Source: Marinobacter sp. THAF197a
GTDB taxonomy: Bacteria; Pseudomonadota; Gammaproteobacteria; Pseudomonadales; Oleiphilaceae
DNA length: 64,000 nt
Reading direction: 5' to 3'
Assembly: GCF_009363275.1 (NCBI RefSeq)
Contig: NZ_CP045324.1
Coordinates: 3,782,001 to 3,846,000 of the forward strand
Made by a program: the position numbers and the translations under genes. The notes below the pieces were generated by a model. It did no database searches. It had not been told where the DNA came from and saw only the letters and a program-made list of their open reading frames with translations. Positions 8,626 to 16,710 of this stretch are shown here, piece after piece; the stretch's first letter is position 1; each line of letters begins with the position of its first letter.

Positions 8626-9945
8626 ATGCAACACAACTGGTCAAGATATCTGCGGCTGATCATCGCCGGCCTTGCTGGCACCACCCTGGTGGGCTGGTAT
8701 TTCGGCTACCCATTGTATGGCCTGCTTGCGGGACTGATGGCCTACCTCTGGTGGACGCTGGGCCAGGCACGCCACCTCTACCAATGGCTGGCCAACCCCA
8801 GCGCCACCGGCGAGCCACCCAAAAGTATCGGCCTGTGGGGTGACATCTTTGACAACCTGCACAAACTTCACCAGGGCCACCTGCTAACCCAGGACCGGCT
8901 GCGTGCCCGGATCAACCGGGTGCAGGAATCCACCAACGCCATGCGCGACGGGGTCATCATGACCGACGCCCGGGGCGCCATGGAGTGGTGGAACGGCTCA
9001 GCGGAATACCTGCTCGGTTTCAGGCGCAGCACCGACCAGGGGCAATACATCCACAACCTGATTCGCACACCGGCCTTCAAAGCCTACTTCGACGCCCGGG
9101 ATTACCGGGAGCCGCTGGAAATTCACTCGCCTGCCCGGCCCCACATCCACCTGCAAATACAGATCAGCCTGTTCGGCGATGACGACCGGCTGATCGTCGC
9201 CAAGGACGTCACCCGGCTTTATCAACTGGAACAGATGCGCAGGGATTTTGTCGGCAACGTTTCCCATGAAATGCGCACCCCCCTGACCGTCATCAGCGGT
9301 TATCTGGAAACCCTGGTTGATCACGGTGACGAACTGCCCCCGAAGTGGCGACGGGCCATCAACACCATGGCGGCGCAGTCCTCACGCATGGAAGCCCTGA
9401 TAACCGACTTGATCCTGCTGTCAAAGATTGAGACCGGAGAACACACCGGCGACGATGCCCTGACCGATGTCGAACATCTAATCAATCAAATCTGCCACGA
9501 TGCCAGGGCGCTCAGTGGCGACAGAAATCACAAAATTCTGGTAGAGGTCACCGACCACCGGCTGTTACGGGGCGATGAGAGTCAGCTCAGAAGTGCCTTT
9601 TCAAACCTGATTTTCAATGCCGTGAAATACACCCCGGCCAACGGCAGCATCGAAGTCTCCTGGAGTACCAACCGGGACGGCGCGCACCTGCGGGTAAAGG
9701 ACACAGGTATCGGCATTGACCCGGTTCATATTCCCCGACTGACCGAGCGCTTTTACCGGGCAGACCCGAGCCGACACAAAGATACTGGCGGTACTGGCCT
9801 GGGGCTGGCCATCGTCAAGCATGTACTGATCAATCACGACGGCAATCTCGAGATTCGCAGTAAGGTTGGCGAAGGCAGCGAATTTATTTGTCATTTCCCC
9901 AGGGAACGACTGGTGGAGCGGGTTCCGGAAACCAACGACAGCTGA
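8626..9945 (+). CDS. phoR: Phosphate regulon sensor histidine kinase PhoR
   Basis: Membrane histidine kinase of 439 aa. Two N-terminal helices (about 10-28 and 30-46) form a short hairpin without a periplasmic sensor domain, as in E. coli PhoR. A linker and PAS domain (about 95-195) follow, then HisKA with the phosphorylated H214 in NVSHEMRTPL, and a HATPase_c domain with N, G1 (DTGIGI) and G2 (GGTGLGLAIV) boxes. It phosphorylates and dephosphorylates PhoB under control of Pst-PhoU. It lies 52 bases after phoB. TTG at 8623 is an in-frame alternative start, and ATG 8626 is preferred. Confidence 0.94.
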   Translation: MQHNWSRYLRLIIAGLAGTTLVGWYFGYPLYGLLAGLMAYLWWTLGQARHLYQWLANPSATGEPPKSIGLWGDIFDNLHKLHQGHLLTQDRLRARINRVQESTNAMRDGVIMTDARGAMEWWNGSAEYLLGFRRSTDQGQYIHNLIRTPAFKAYFDARDYREPLEIHSPARPHIHLQIQISLFGDDDRLIVAKDVTRLYQLEQMRRDFVGNVSHEMRTPLTVISGYLETLVDHGDELPPKWRRAINTMAAQSSRMEALITDLILLSKIETGEHTGDDALTDVEHLINQICHDARALSGDRNHKILVEVTDHRLLRGDESQLRSAFSNLIFNAVKYTPANGSIEVSWSTNRDGAHLRVKDTGIGIDPVHIPRLTERFYRADPSRHKDTGGTGLGLAIVKHVLINHDGNLEIRSKVGEGSEFICHFPRERLVERVPETNDS

Positions 9946-9973
9946 TTCGCCAGGCACCAGGATGCGCGAGCGA

Positions 9974-10864
9974 CTACCTGCCGGCGCGGAACCGCGCCAC
10001 AAACCGTGACAGATCTTCCAGTTTTTTCGGGTCCTCATCGACAAACCGGATGGTGACGCTGACAAAGTCGGTATCCTGGCGTTTATCGACTGCCTGCAAC
10101 TGGTGCACATAACCATTCAGCCGAGCCATCTGCCCGTCGCCAATATCAATATCCACCACCGCCTGATCCAGAATGCCGGGAAACTCCTGGTCCCGCTTGG
10201 CAATCACCCGAACTTCCGTCAAGTTGACATCTTTCACCACAGATTTCAGCGTGCTGTCGGAAAACCTGACCGAGGCCAGGCTCATGGGCCCGCGAGCAGC
10301 CGGTCTGGACGAGGCTTCTCGCCGCCCCCCCGCCAACAGCGGGTTGTCCTGTTCCGCGGCAGCAGCGGCCGGGTCTTTTCGAGGCTCCGGAGCATCCCGT
10401 TTCTGGGTTAGCAGCGCCGCGGATTCCTTGAAGGCATCCGCCGGCCCCTCCATGGATTTGCCGCCTTTCTCCATGGCGTCTTTCAGGCGCCGCCCCATAA
10501 CCTTGATAATCTTCTTGCTCAACCCTTCGGGACTGAACGGCTTGCCCAGGTACTCGGACACCCCTTCCTTGACCGCCTCAATCACATGGTCCTTATCGCC
10601 CCGGCTGGTAATCATGATGAATGGCACTTTCTCGTACTGAGGCTGCTGGCGCATCCACTGCAGCAGTTCCAGCCCGGACATCTCGGGCATTTCCCAGTCA
10701 CACAGAACCAGATCAAAATTGCTCCGGGACATCAGCGACTGGGCCCGGCGACCATTCTGGGCGTCGGTAGTCTCGATCACCGGGAATCGCTGGCGTACGG
10801 TGCGCTTTACCAGATCCCTTACAAAACTGGCGTCGTCCACCACCAGCGCTTTCAGTGTTGCCAT
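9974..10864 (-). CDS. CheY-like response regulator with uncharacterised C-terminal domain
   Basis: Protein of 296 aa. Residues 4-125 form a receiver domain with acidic D10/D11, phosphate-accepting D56 in LVLCDWEMPE, T in MITSRG and K in LGKPFSP, so it should be phosphorylated. A low-complexity linker rich in Ala, Pro and Arg (about 145-195) follows. A C-terminal domain of about 100 residues (195-296), rich in beta-strand-like alternation, resembles PilZ-type folds without a clear RxxxR...DxSxxG c-di-GMP signature. No kinase is adjacent other than the convergent PhoR. GTG at 10876 is a possible earlier start, but ATG 10864 places the receiver normally. Output and partner are unknown. Confidence 0.75.
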   Translation of the reverse strand: MATLKALVVDDASFVRDLVKRTVRQRFPVIETTDAQNGRRAQSLMSRSNFDLVLCDWEMPEMSGLELLQWMRQQPQYEKVPFIMITSRGDKDHVIEAVKEGVSEYLGKPFSPEGLSKKIIKVMGRRLKDAMEKGGKSMEGPADAFKESAALLTQKRDAPEPRKDPAAAAAEQDNPLLAGGRREASSRPAARGPMSLASVRFSDSTLKSVVKDVNLTEVRVIAKRDQEFPGILDQAVVDIDIGDGQMARLNGYVHQLQAVDKRQDTDFVSVTIRFVDEDPKKLEDLSRFVARFRAGR

Positions 10865-11078
10865 AAAACCATCCACTCCGGGCTTGCGTGCATCCGTAAA
10901 CTATAGAACATCACGGGCTCAGCGTGACCCACCCGCAACAAAAAGACGACAAACACGACAGATGCCATCAGGCATTAAAGAATTGTCACACACCTGGCCC
11001 TCAGGCAGTGTTTTCCCGGCTGGAAAACAGGCTAACATGGCGACATCGATCGCTTACCTTCGTCCCGAGAGGTTTACT

Positions 11079-12314
11079 GTGGCTCATCTGATTACACGGC
11101 CGAACATCCGCCGTACCCTGGCTGCCCTGTCACTGTCGGCCCTGGCCTTTGGCGCTCAGGGCCAGAGCATACCGGTTATGACCGACGAGCAATTTGCCGA
11201 GTGCAAACAAACCCTCGAGGCCAAGGCCGTCGGTGCCGGCGTCAGCGAGGCTACCGCCCGGAACGTTCTGGCCAACGTTAACTATATTGAGCGGGTGATT
11301 GAGCTCGACCGTCGGCAACCGGAGTTCACCACCACGTTTGCCGATTACTTCAACCGCCGCGTGAATGAGTCCCGTATTACCAAAGGCCGGGAGTTACTCG
11401 AAACGCATCGGGATCTGCTCGACCGGGTTACCCGGGAAACCGGAGTTCCGGCGCCCTACCTGCTGGCGTTCTGGGGTCTTGAGACCAACTATGGCAGCTA
11501 CTTCGGCAAGATGCCGGTGCCCAGCTCGCTGGCAACCCTGGCCTGCGACCAGCGTCGCAGCACATTTTTCACCGAGCAGTTCGTTGCGGCCCTGAAGATC
11601 ATTGACGAAGGGGCCATTCCCGCGGAGCAGATGGAAGGCTCATGGGCCGGCGCCATGGGCCACGTCCAGTTCATGCCCACCGTGTTCCTGCAACATGCGG
11701 TCGATGCCGATGGCGACGGCCGCCGGGACCTATGGAACAGCCTGCCGGACGCCATGATGTCTGCGGGTAAGTTCCTCCAGTCCATGGGCTGGGACGGCGA
11801 GTATCGCTGGGGCCGGGAAGTCCTTCTGCCAGCCAACTTTGACTTCAGCCTGTCCGATGGCCGCCGCTTACCATTGGCTGAATGGCGTGGCATGGGCATC
11901 ACCGATGCCTTTGGCAACGCCCTGGCAAGCGAACCGATTGAGGCGGCACTGGTGGTGCCCAGCGGCCATCGGGGCCCGGCGTTCCTGGTTTACAGCAACT
12001 TCCGGGTCATCATGGGCTGGAACCGTTCGGAGTTCTATGCCGTTTCCGTTGGCCACCTGGCCGATCGAATTGCTGGCGCCGGCGGGCTTCAGAATCCGCC
12101 GCCGGAAGATCAGCCCACCCTGTCCCGTGACCAGATCATCCAGCTTCAGGAGAACCTCAACACCAAGGGCTTTGCCAGCGGTAACCCTGATGGCATCCTC
12201 GGCTCAAACACCCGCAAGGCCATTCGCGAGTTCCAGAAATCCCAGGGCCTGATTGCCGACGGCATGCCGTCGGAACTCCTGCTCGAGAAACTGAACATGA
12301 CCAGTGGAAGCTGA
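11079..12314 (+). CDS. Lytic murein transglycosylase, MltB family, with peptidoglycan-binding domain
   Basis: Cleaves peptidoglycan glycan strands to 1,6-anhydromuropeptides in the periplasm. It has 411 aa from a GTG start chosen because GAGAGG lies six bases before it. An upstream ATG at 11037 is in frame but has no ribosome site. The protein has a signal peptide (about 1-28, cut after AQG), a GH103 catalytic domain with E135 in FWGLETNYGSYFG and the GAMGHVQFMP segment, and a C-terminal PG_binding_1 domain (about 345-405, ending ADGMPSELLLEKL). No lipobox is seen, so it is probably soluble rather than lipid-anchored. A terminator overlaps its stop codon. Confidence 0.9.
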   Translation: MAHLITRPNIRRTLAALSLSALAFGAQGQSIPVMTDEQFAECKQTLEAKAVGAGVSEATARNVLANVNYIERVIELDRRQPEFTTTFADYFNRRVNESRITKGRELLETHRDLLDRVTRETGVPAPYLLAFWGLETNYGSYFGKMPVPSSLATLACDQRRSTFFTEQFVAALKIIDEGAIPAEQMEGSWAGAMGHVQFMPTVFLQHAVDADGDGRRDLWNSLPDAMMSAGKFLQSMGWDGEYRWGREVLLPANFDFSLSDGRRLPLAEWRGMGITDAFGNALASEPIEAALVVPSGHRGPAFLVYSNFRVIMGWNRSEFYAVSVGHLADRIAGAGGLQNPPPEDQPTLSRDQIIQLQENLNTKGFASGNPDGILGSNTRKAIREFQKSQGLIADGMPSELLLEKLNMTSGS

Positions 12315-12337
12315 CGCCCATTGCGTCGGCTTTTTTT
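12309..12337 (+). terminator. Rho-independent terminator of the transglycosylase gene
   Basis: AGCTGACGC (12309-12317) pairs with GCGTCGGCT (12323-12331) through one G-T pair, with a five-base loop and seven T residues after it. The stop codon lies inside the stem. Confidence 0.85.
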
Positions 12338-12472
12338 ACACACTCTTCATTAGCCAGACTACTAATCCTTTATTAACAGCCAGTTATACATCTGGCACAG
12401 ATCTGGCTACATGTTCCAGCGATTCCCGGAGCCAACGGGAGAAACTGATTAGCTGGTAACAAGGTGAAGATC

Positions 12473-13210
12473 ATGAACACATTGATGAAAGGACTCGTTG
12501 CAACTGCAGCCATGGGCTTTGCGGCGACAGCAGCAGCATTCCCGGTTGACCTGGAAAACGTAACCGGTGCCTGGGGAAGCCCCACTGGCGGCAGCAATAT
12601 CCAGGGCGTGGGAACTGATAATTTGCGCTGGGGTGAAGGTCTGGTTACCTGTTCCGGCAAACTTTGGTGGAAAGAATGTTCACAAGGGCCGCAAAGCGGG
12701 TATGGGTTTGAGGGTGCCACCAACCTGCCTGAAACCATTACTTCCAGCGACCCGTTTGTTCTTGGCAGCTTCACCCACTTCAACAACCGGATTACCGGCG
12801 ACAGCATCACTGCCGTAGATCTGGATGTTTACGCAACCTTCTCGACAACCCCGGATAACGGCACTGTCACTGGCCCCTATACGTTCCAGTTTTCCCATAA
12901 CGAAACGCCCAATGTCTATTGTGGCCCACTGTCCTTTATCTTCGGTTGTTCAACCAAAGACGTTGATGACATTGTGCGCCTGGACAACATGATTGAAAGT
13001 TCAGAGTTCCAGTTCGGCTCCAGCATCTACTCGCTGACCCTGCTGGGCTTTGAGGGTGGCGTTGATGAGATTTATACCGCAGAAGGCAAGGCTACCTCGG
13101 TTAACCTGCTGGCGAAACTGAACGTTCGCTCCGTGCCAGAGCCCGGCACCCTCGCCTTACTCGGCCTTGGTCTGGCTGGTCTTGGCCTGGCCCGTCGCCG
13201 TAAAGTCTGA
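12473..13210 (+). CDS. THxN-type PEP-CTERM exported protein
   Basis: Secreted protein of 245 aa. The signal peptide is about 1-22 (to AAA). The body contains THFNN, matching the THxN motif that defines a PEP-CTERM subfamily. The last 25 residues are a sorting signal: VPEPGT, a hydrophobic Leu/Gly helix and ARRRKV. Such proteins are processed by an exosortase (EpsH family) and are associated with exopolysaccharide export or surface attachment. No exosortase is in this window. AAGGTG lies six bases before the chosen ATG. An in-frame GTG lies nine bases earlier. The function of the body is unknown. Confidence 0.88.
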   Translation: MNTLMKGLVATAAMGFAATAAAFPVDLENVTGAWGSPTGGSNIQGVGTDNLRWGEGLVTCSGKLWWKECSQGPQSGYGFEGATNLPETITSSDPFVLGSFTHFNNRITGDSITAVDLDVYATFSTTPDNGTVTGPYTFQFSHNETPNVYCGPLSFIFGCSTKDVDDIVRLDNMIESSEFQFGSSIYSLTLLGFEGGVDEIYTAEGKATSVNLLAKLNVRSVPEPGTLALLGLGLAGLGLARRRKV

Positions 13211-13217
13211 TGCTCCC

Positions 13218-13247
13218 ACACCGGCGGCCTGCCCGCCGGTGTCTTTC
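13218..13247 (+). terminator. Probable terminator of the PEP-CTERM gene
   Basis: A ten-base perfect stem ACACCGGCGG / CCGCCGGTGT (13218-13227 and 13233-13242) with a five-base loop lies just after the stop codon. The tail is CTTTCC rather than a clean T run, so termination may be partial. Confidence 0.6.
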
Positions 13248-13323
13248 CTCCCAACCAGTGATCTGATTCCGGAATCAGCGCATAATATCTGCCATATCCC
13301 TCACGATATTGTCGCGGAGATTC

Positions 13324-14352
13324 ATGGATTCCATTACCCAAGCCGCTCTCGGCGCCTCCATTGCCGGTGCGGTTGCCGGCAAGACACTCGGTCGCTCTGC
13401 CCTGCTCACCGGCGCACTGCTGGGCACCCTGCCTGACCTGGACGTGGTCATCGACTACGGCAGCGCTGTGGCCAATTTCACCCAGCACCGGGGCTTCAGC
13501 CATTCCCTGTTTATCCTTATCCCGCTGTCGTTTCTGATTGCCTGGGGCTTGTGGCGCTGGAAACCGCAGCTTTCCTATCAACGGTGGCTGGCCCTGGCAG
13601 GTTTGATTCTGGTCACTCACCCGCTGCTGGATGCCTTTACCACCTATGGCACCCAATTGTTCTGGCCCCTGGGAGACCCGGTTGCCCTCAACAGCATTTT
13701 TATCATTGACCCTTTGTATACCCTGCCCTTGTTGGCGGGTTGTCTGGTGTTCCTGATTCGCCCCCCGGCAACCAATGCCGTTGCCAGCGGCCTGGTGCTA
13801 TCGACCCTGTACCTGGGCTGGACCCTGGTTGCCCAGCAGTGGATCACCGACAGGGTTCAACCCGCTCTGGCGGAGGTCGGTATGAACGAGGCATCCTTGC
13901 TGGTTCAGCCGATGCCATTCAACACGATTTTATGGCGGGTAACTGCCATCACTGACGAACACAGGGTTGAAATAGTAACCGGGTTTCTCGATGGCAGCGA
14001 TGAACTGAATCTGGAGCATTTCCCCCGCCGGCCCGATCTGGCGCAATCGGTTGCCTCCTTGCCGGAGGCCCGACGTCTTGAATGGTTTACCCGAGGCTTT
14101 CTGGACTACCGGCTAGCCGGCAACCAGATCACCGCCACAGACATTCGCCTGGGCATTCCCGGTGCTCACCCCTTTACCTTCATTCTGGCGGAGACCTCCG
14201 AATCGGGTGTTACTCCCATCCCCAGCGGCCGGCTGCCGCGGCCATCGGTTAACCGGGACGCCCTGCCGCTGCTCTGGTCAAGACTGACAGGACGAACGCC
14301 GGTGCTGTGCCTGGCAACCCTGTCTGCACCTCCGCAAGGACACGGTTGCTGA
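13324..14352 (+). CDS. YdjM-like membrane-bound metal-dependent hydrolase family protein (DUF457)
   Basis: Integral membrane protein of 342 aa. Metal-ligand-like motifs of the family are present: GTLPDLD near residue 36, HRGFSHS near 57-63 and THPLLDAFTTYGT near 98-110. About four to five helices fall in the N-terminal 200 residues, and the C-terminal part (about 200-342) looks soluble. ATG 13324 follows GGAGA at five bases. The stop codon shares its final A with the ATG of rsuA, so the two are translationally coupled. Its substrate is unknown. E. coli YdjM is an SOS-regulated relative, and no LexA box was seen here. Confidence 0.82.
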   Translation: MDSITQAALGASIAGAVAGKTLGRSALLTGALLGTLPDLDVVIDYGSAVANFTQHRGFSHSLFILIPLSFLIAWGLWRWKPQLSYQRWLALAGLILVTHPLLDAFTTYGTQLFWPLGDPVALNSIFIIDPLYTLPLLAGCLVFLIRPPATNAVASGLVLSTLYLGWTLVAQQWITDRVQPALAEVGMNEASLLVQPMPFNTILWRVTAITDEHRVEIVTGFLDGSDELNLEHFPRRPDLAQSVASLPEARRLEWFTRGFLDYRLAGNQITATDIRLGIPGAHPFTFILAETSESGVTPIPSGRLPRPSVNRDALPLLWSRLTGRTPVLCLATLSAPPQGHGC

Positions 14353-15053
14353 TGCGCCTGGATCAGTTTGTCGCCAACAGCAGCGGGCTTTCCCGCAAGG
14401 ACAGCAAGCGAGCAATTTCCGCTGGGCGAGTGCAGGTGGATGGTAAAATGACCAAGGGTGCCAACAGCCAGGTTCCGGAGCACGCAAAGGTGACATTGGA
14501 CAACCAGGCGCTGGCCCTGCCCGGTGGCCTGTACCTGATGATGAACAAGCCGGCCGGGGTTATCAGTGCCACCAACGACAGCAACCAGCCTACCGCTGTT
14601 GATCTTCTGCCACCTGAACTGGCCCGACAGGTTCATATCGCTGGCCGGCTCGACAAAGACACCACCGGATTGCTACTTCTGACCAGCGACGGCCAATGGT
14701 CTCATCAGATAACGTCACCACGCCGGGCTTGCCCGAAAACCTACCGGGTCACCCTGGCCGAACCGCTGGACGAACATGCCTGCCAGGCACTTGAGCAAGG
14801 TATTGAACTGAAGGGCGAGCAAAAACCGACGCTACCCGCCCAGGTGCTGCAACACTCGGCAACCGAGATCGAACTGATCATCCGCGAAGGCAAGTACCAT
14901 CAGGTAAAGCGCATGCTGGCCGCGGTGGGCAACCACGTAAAGGCACTGCACCGGCAGAGCATTGGCGATATCGTTCTCGACCCGGCCCTGGCGCCCGGGC
15001 ACTACCGCTCATTGACCGCGCAGGAAATCCAGTCCGTGGCAGAGCCCGATTAG
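14352..15053 (+). CDS. rsuA: 16S rRNA pseudouridine(516) synthase
   Basis: RsuA/RluB/E/F-family enzyme of 233 aa. It has an N-terminal S4 RNA-binding domain (about 1-50) and a synthase domain with the catalytic Asp in GRLDKDTTGLLLL (D101). YLMMNKPAGV and EGKYHQVKRML are further family blocks. Among the family, length and domain order fit RsuA best, which modifies U516 of 16S rRNA. The start overlaps the stop of the membrane hydrolase gene by one base. It ends convergently with the asparaginase gene, overlapping it by four bases. Confidence 0.87.
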   Translation: MRLDQFVANSSGLSRKDSKRAISAGRVQVDGKMTKGANSQVPEHAKVTLDNQALALPGGLYLMMNKPAGVISATNDSNQPTAVDLLPPELARQVHIAGRLDKDTTGLLLLTSDGQWSHQITSPRRACPKTYRVTLAEPLDEHACQALEQGIELKGEQKPTLPAQVLQHSATEIELIIREGKYHQVKRMLAAVGNHVKALHRQSIGDIVLDPALAPGHYRSLTAQEIQSVAEPD

Positions 15054-15538
15054 TCAGTGGCAATACGCTCGAACTTCTGGGCTTCCAGGTTTTTGCGCAC
15101 CGCGCCCGCCTCAAAGACTTCACCGTTCATGGCAATATAGACACCCGGTGGCAGAAGCTGTGCCGCCGCCCAGGCAAAACCGATGTTGAAGGTGGCATCG
15201 CTGCGGCGCATACGGGCGGGCTGCATGGCACCGGTCAGCACAATGGTGCGATCCGCCAGCGGCTTCAGCACCTGGGCGGTTTGGGCCATGGTATCGGTAC
15301 CATGGGTAATCAGGATTCTGGAACAGTCCGAGGTACGAACAGCCTCCAGAATGGTCGCCCGGTCATCGTCAGTGAGTTCCAGGCTGTCCTTGCGCATCAG
15401 CTCGCGGATGATGTAGCCATCGTGGATATTGGACTCCCGGAGCAACTCCGGGAGCAGGCTCTCACCAATTTCAAACTTGCTGTTGGCATCAAAGTACACC
15501 TTGTCGATGGTGCCGCCGGTCGTCAGTATCTGGATCAT
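15050..15538 (-). CDS. Short asparaginase-domain protein
   Basis: Only 162 aa, corresponding to the N-terminal domain of type I/II L-asparaginases (normally about 330 aa). Catalytic-type motifs are present: TTGGTID (6-12, first Thr) and THGTDTMAQTA (78-88, second Thr-Asp pair), followed by LTGAMQP. The C-terminal domain that completes the dimer interface is absent, and the frame ends cleanly without decay. The start is the ATG directly before IQILTTGG. Short forms of this kind are annotated in other proteobacteria. Whether they hydrolyse asparagine is uncertain. Confidence 0.75.
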   Translation of the reverse strand: MIQILTTGGTIDKVYFDANSKFEIGESLLPELLRESNIHDGYIIRELMRKDSLELTDDDRATILEAVRTSDCSRILITHGTDTMAQTAQVLKPLADRTIVLTGAMQPARMRRSDATFNIGFAWAAAQLLPPGVYIAMNGEVFEAGAVRKNLEAQKFERIATD

Positions 15539-15554
15539 CGTCAGCTGAAACCTG

Positions 15555-16484
15555 TTATTGGTTGATACGCGCGGTCTGGCTTCCCTCGGTCGCCGTCCAG
15601 GCCGCGTTTTTCTCCTGCTCGTAGCGTTTTGCCGCAGCCGCCACAGACCCGGGGTCGCCACTCGCCAGCCAACGTTTGATTCGGCCGGCATCGCCCATCG
15701 GCGATCGGGTGCCCAACGAATCCAGCAGCACCGTAATCACCGGCTTGCTGTCCATTTCGGACACCATGATCAGGCACCGGCCAGCCTCCGTCAGGTAGCC
15801 CGTCTTGCTCAGCCCTACTCCCCAGCTTTGACGATGCACCAAGGCGTTGGTGTTACCAAACGACAGGCTGTACCTGGGCCCCCTGAATTCAGCACGGTAA
15901 TAGCCAGTGGTCGAGTATTCGCCAATCAGTGGATGCGCCAGTGCCGCATTGGCAAGCCGTACCAGATCAGAGGCGCTGGACACATTCTCGACAGACAGCC
16001 CGGTAGGATCAACAAACCGGGTGTTATCCATACCCAGTTCGACTGCCTTGGCGTTCATCGCCGCGACAAAGCCATCGAAACCATTGGGATAGGATCGCGC
16101 CAGGGTGTAGGCGGCAAAATTCTCTGACGACATCAGGGCAATTCTCAGCACGTCACTCCGCTTCAATCGCGAGCCCACGCGAATACGGGTCCAGGCATTT
16201 GCCGCTGCAGGCACGTGGCGCTCTTCGAAGGTCAGCCATTCATTCATGTCCTGGCCGGATTCCACAACCACCAGGGCAGTCATCAGCTTGGTGATTGACG
16301 CAATCGGAACCGGCCGATCGGCATTCTTGCCAAACAGCAGCGCGTCGTCTCCAGCAACCGCGGCGGCGGCATTGACCGATGCCAGTGCCGGCATTCCCTG
16401 ACTGCTCGCCAGTACCGGGTTTGCCGACAACAACGTGACCGCCAGCAGCACCGGCATGATGAATAACCGCTTGATGAAAATCAT
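15555..16484 (-). CDS. pbpG: D-alanyl-D-alanine endopeptidase (PBP7 type)
   Basis: Periplasmic serine peptidase that cuts cross-links in peptidoglycan, 309 aa. The signal peptide is about 1-26 (to VLA). The three penicillin-binding motifs are present: SITK with nucleophile S63 and K66, SSEN (SxN) near 120, and KTG in LSKTGYL near 222. Length and motif spacing match E. coli PbpG. A GTG four codons upstream (16496) is a possible alternative start. It lies 16 bases upstream of the asparaginase gene on the same strand and may be co-transcribed with it. Confidence 0.9.
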   Translation of the reverse strand: MIFIKRLFIMPVLLAVTLLSANPVLASSQGMPALASVNAAAAVAGDDALLFGKNADRPVPIASITKLMTALVVVESGQDMNEWLTFEERHVPAAANAWTRIRVGSRLKRSDVLRIALMSSENFAAYTLARSYPNGFDGFVAAMNAKAVELGMDNTRFVDPTGLSVENVSSASDLVRLANAALAHPLIGEYSTTGYYRAEFRGPRYSLSFGNTNALVHRQSWGVGLSKTGYLTEAGRCLIMVSEMDSKPVITVLLDSLGTRSPMGDAGRIKRWLASGDPGSVAAAAKRYEQEKNAAWTATEGSQTARINQ

Positions 16485-16642
16485 ACTGCGTTGCACTCCC
16501 GAACCTTATCCTGTCGCCTCGCCGAAACGCCTACTATACCAGCGCCAACCATCTGTTGCGCAGGTCTCATTTTAATCATGCGTTTTAAACAGCAAATGCA
16601 AAATACGATCAAATACATTAAAATTTGTTGAAATTCATATTG

Positions 16643-16665
16643 TTACAACGCGTTAACGGTTGTAA
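16643..16665. promoter_or_regulatory. Inverted repeat in the pbpG / EAL divergent promoter region
   Basis: TTACAAC (16643-16649) and GTTGTAA (16659-16665) are perfect inverse copies nine bases apart, within an AT-rich 220-base region between divergent genes. Placement suits an operator for either gene. The regulator is unknown. Confidence 0.4.
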
Positions 16666-16710
16666 TTTTAGGTAATCTTCAGCCGACCACGTTGCCAGGA
16701 TGTTCACCGA

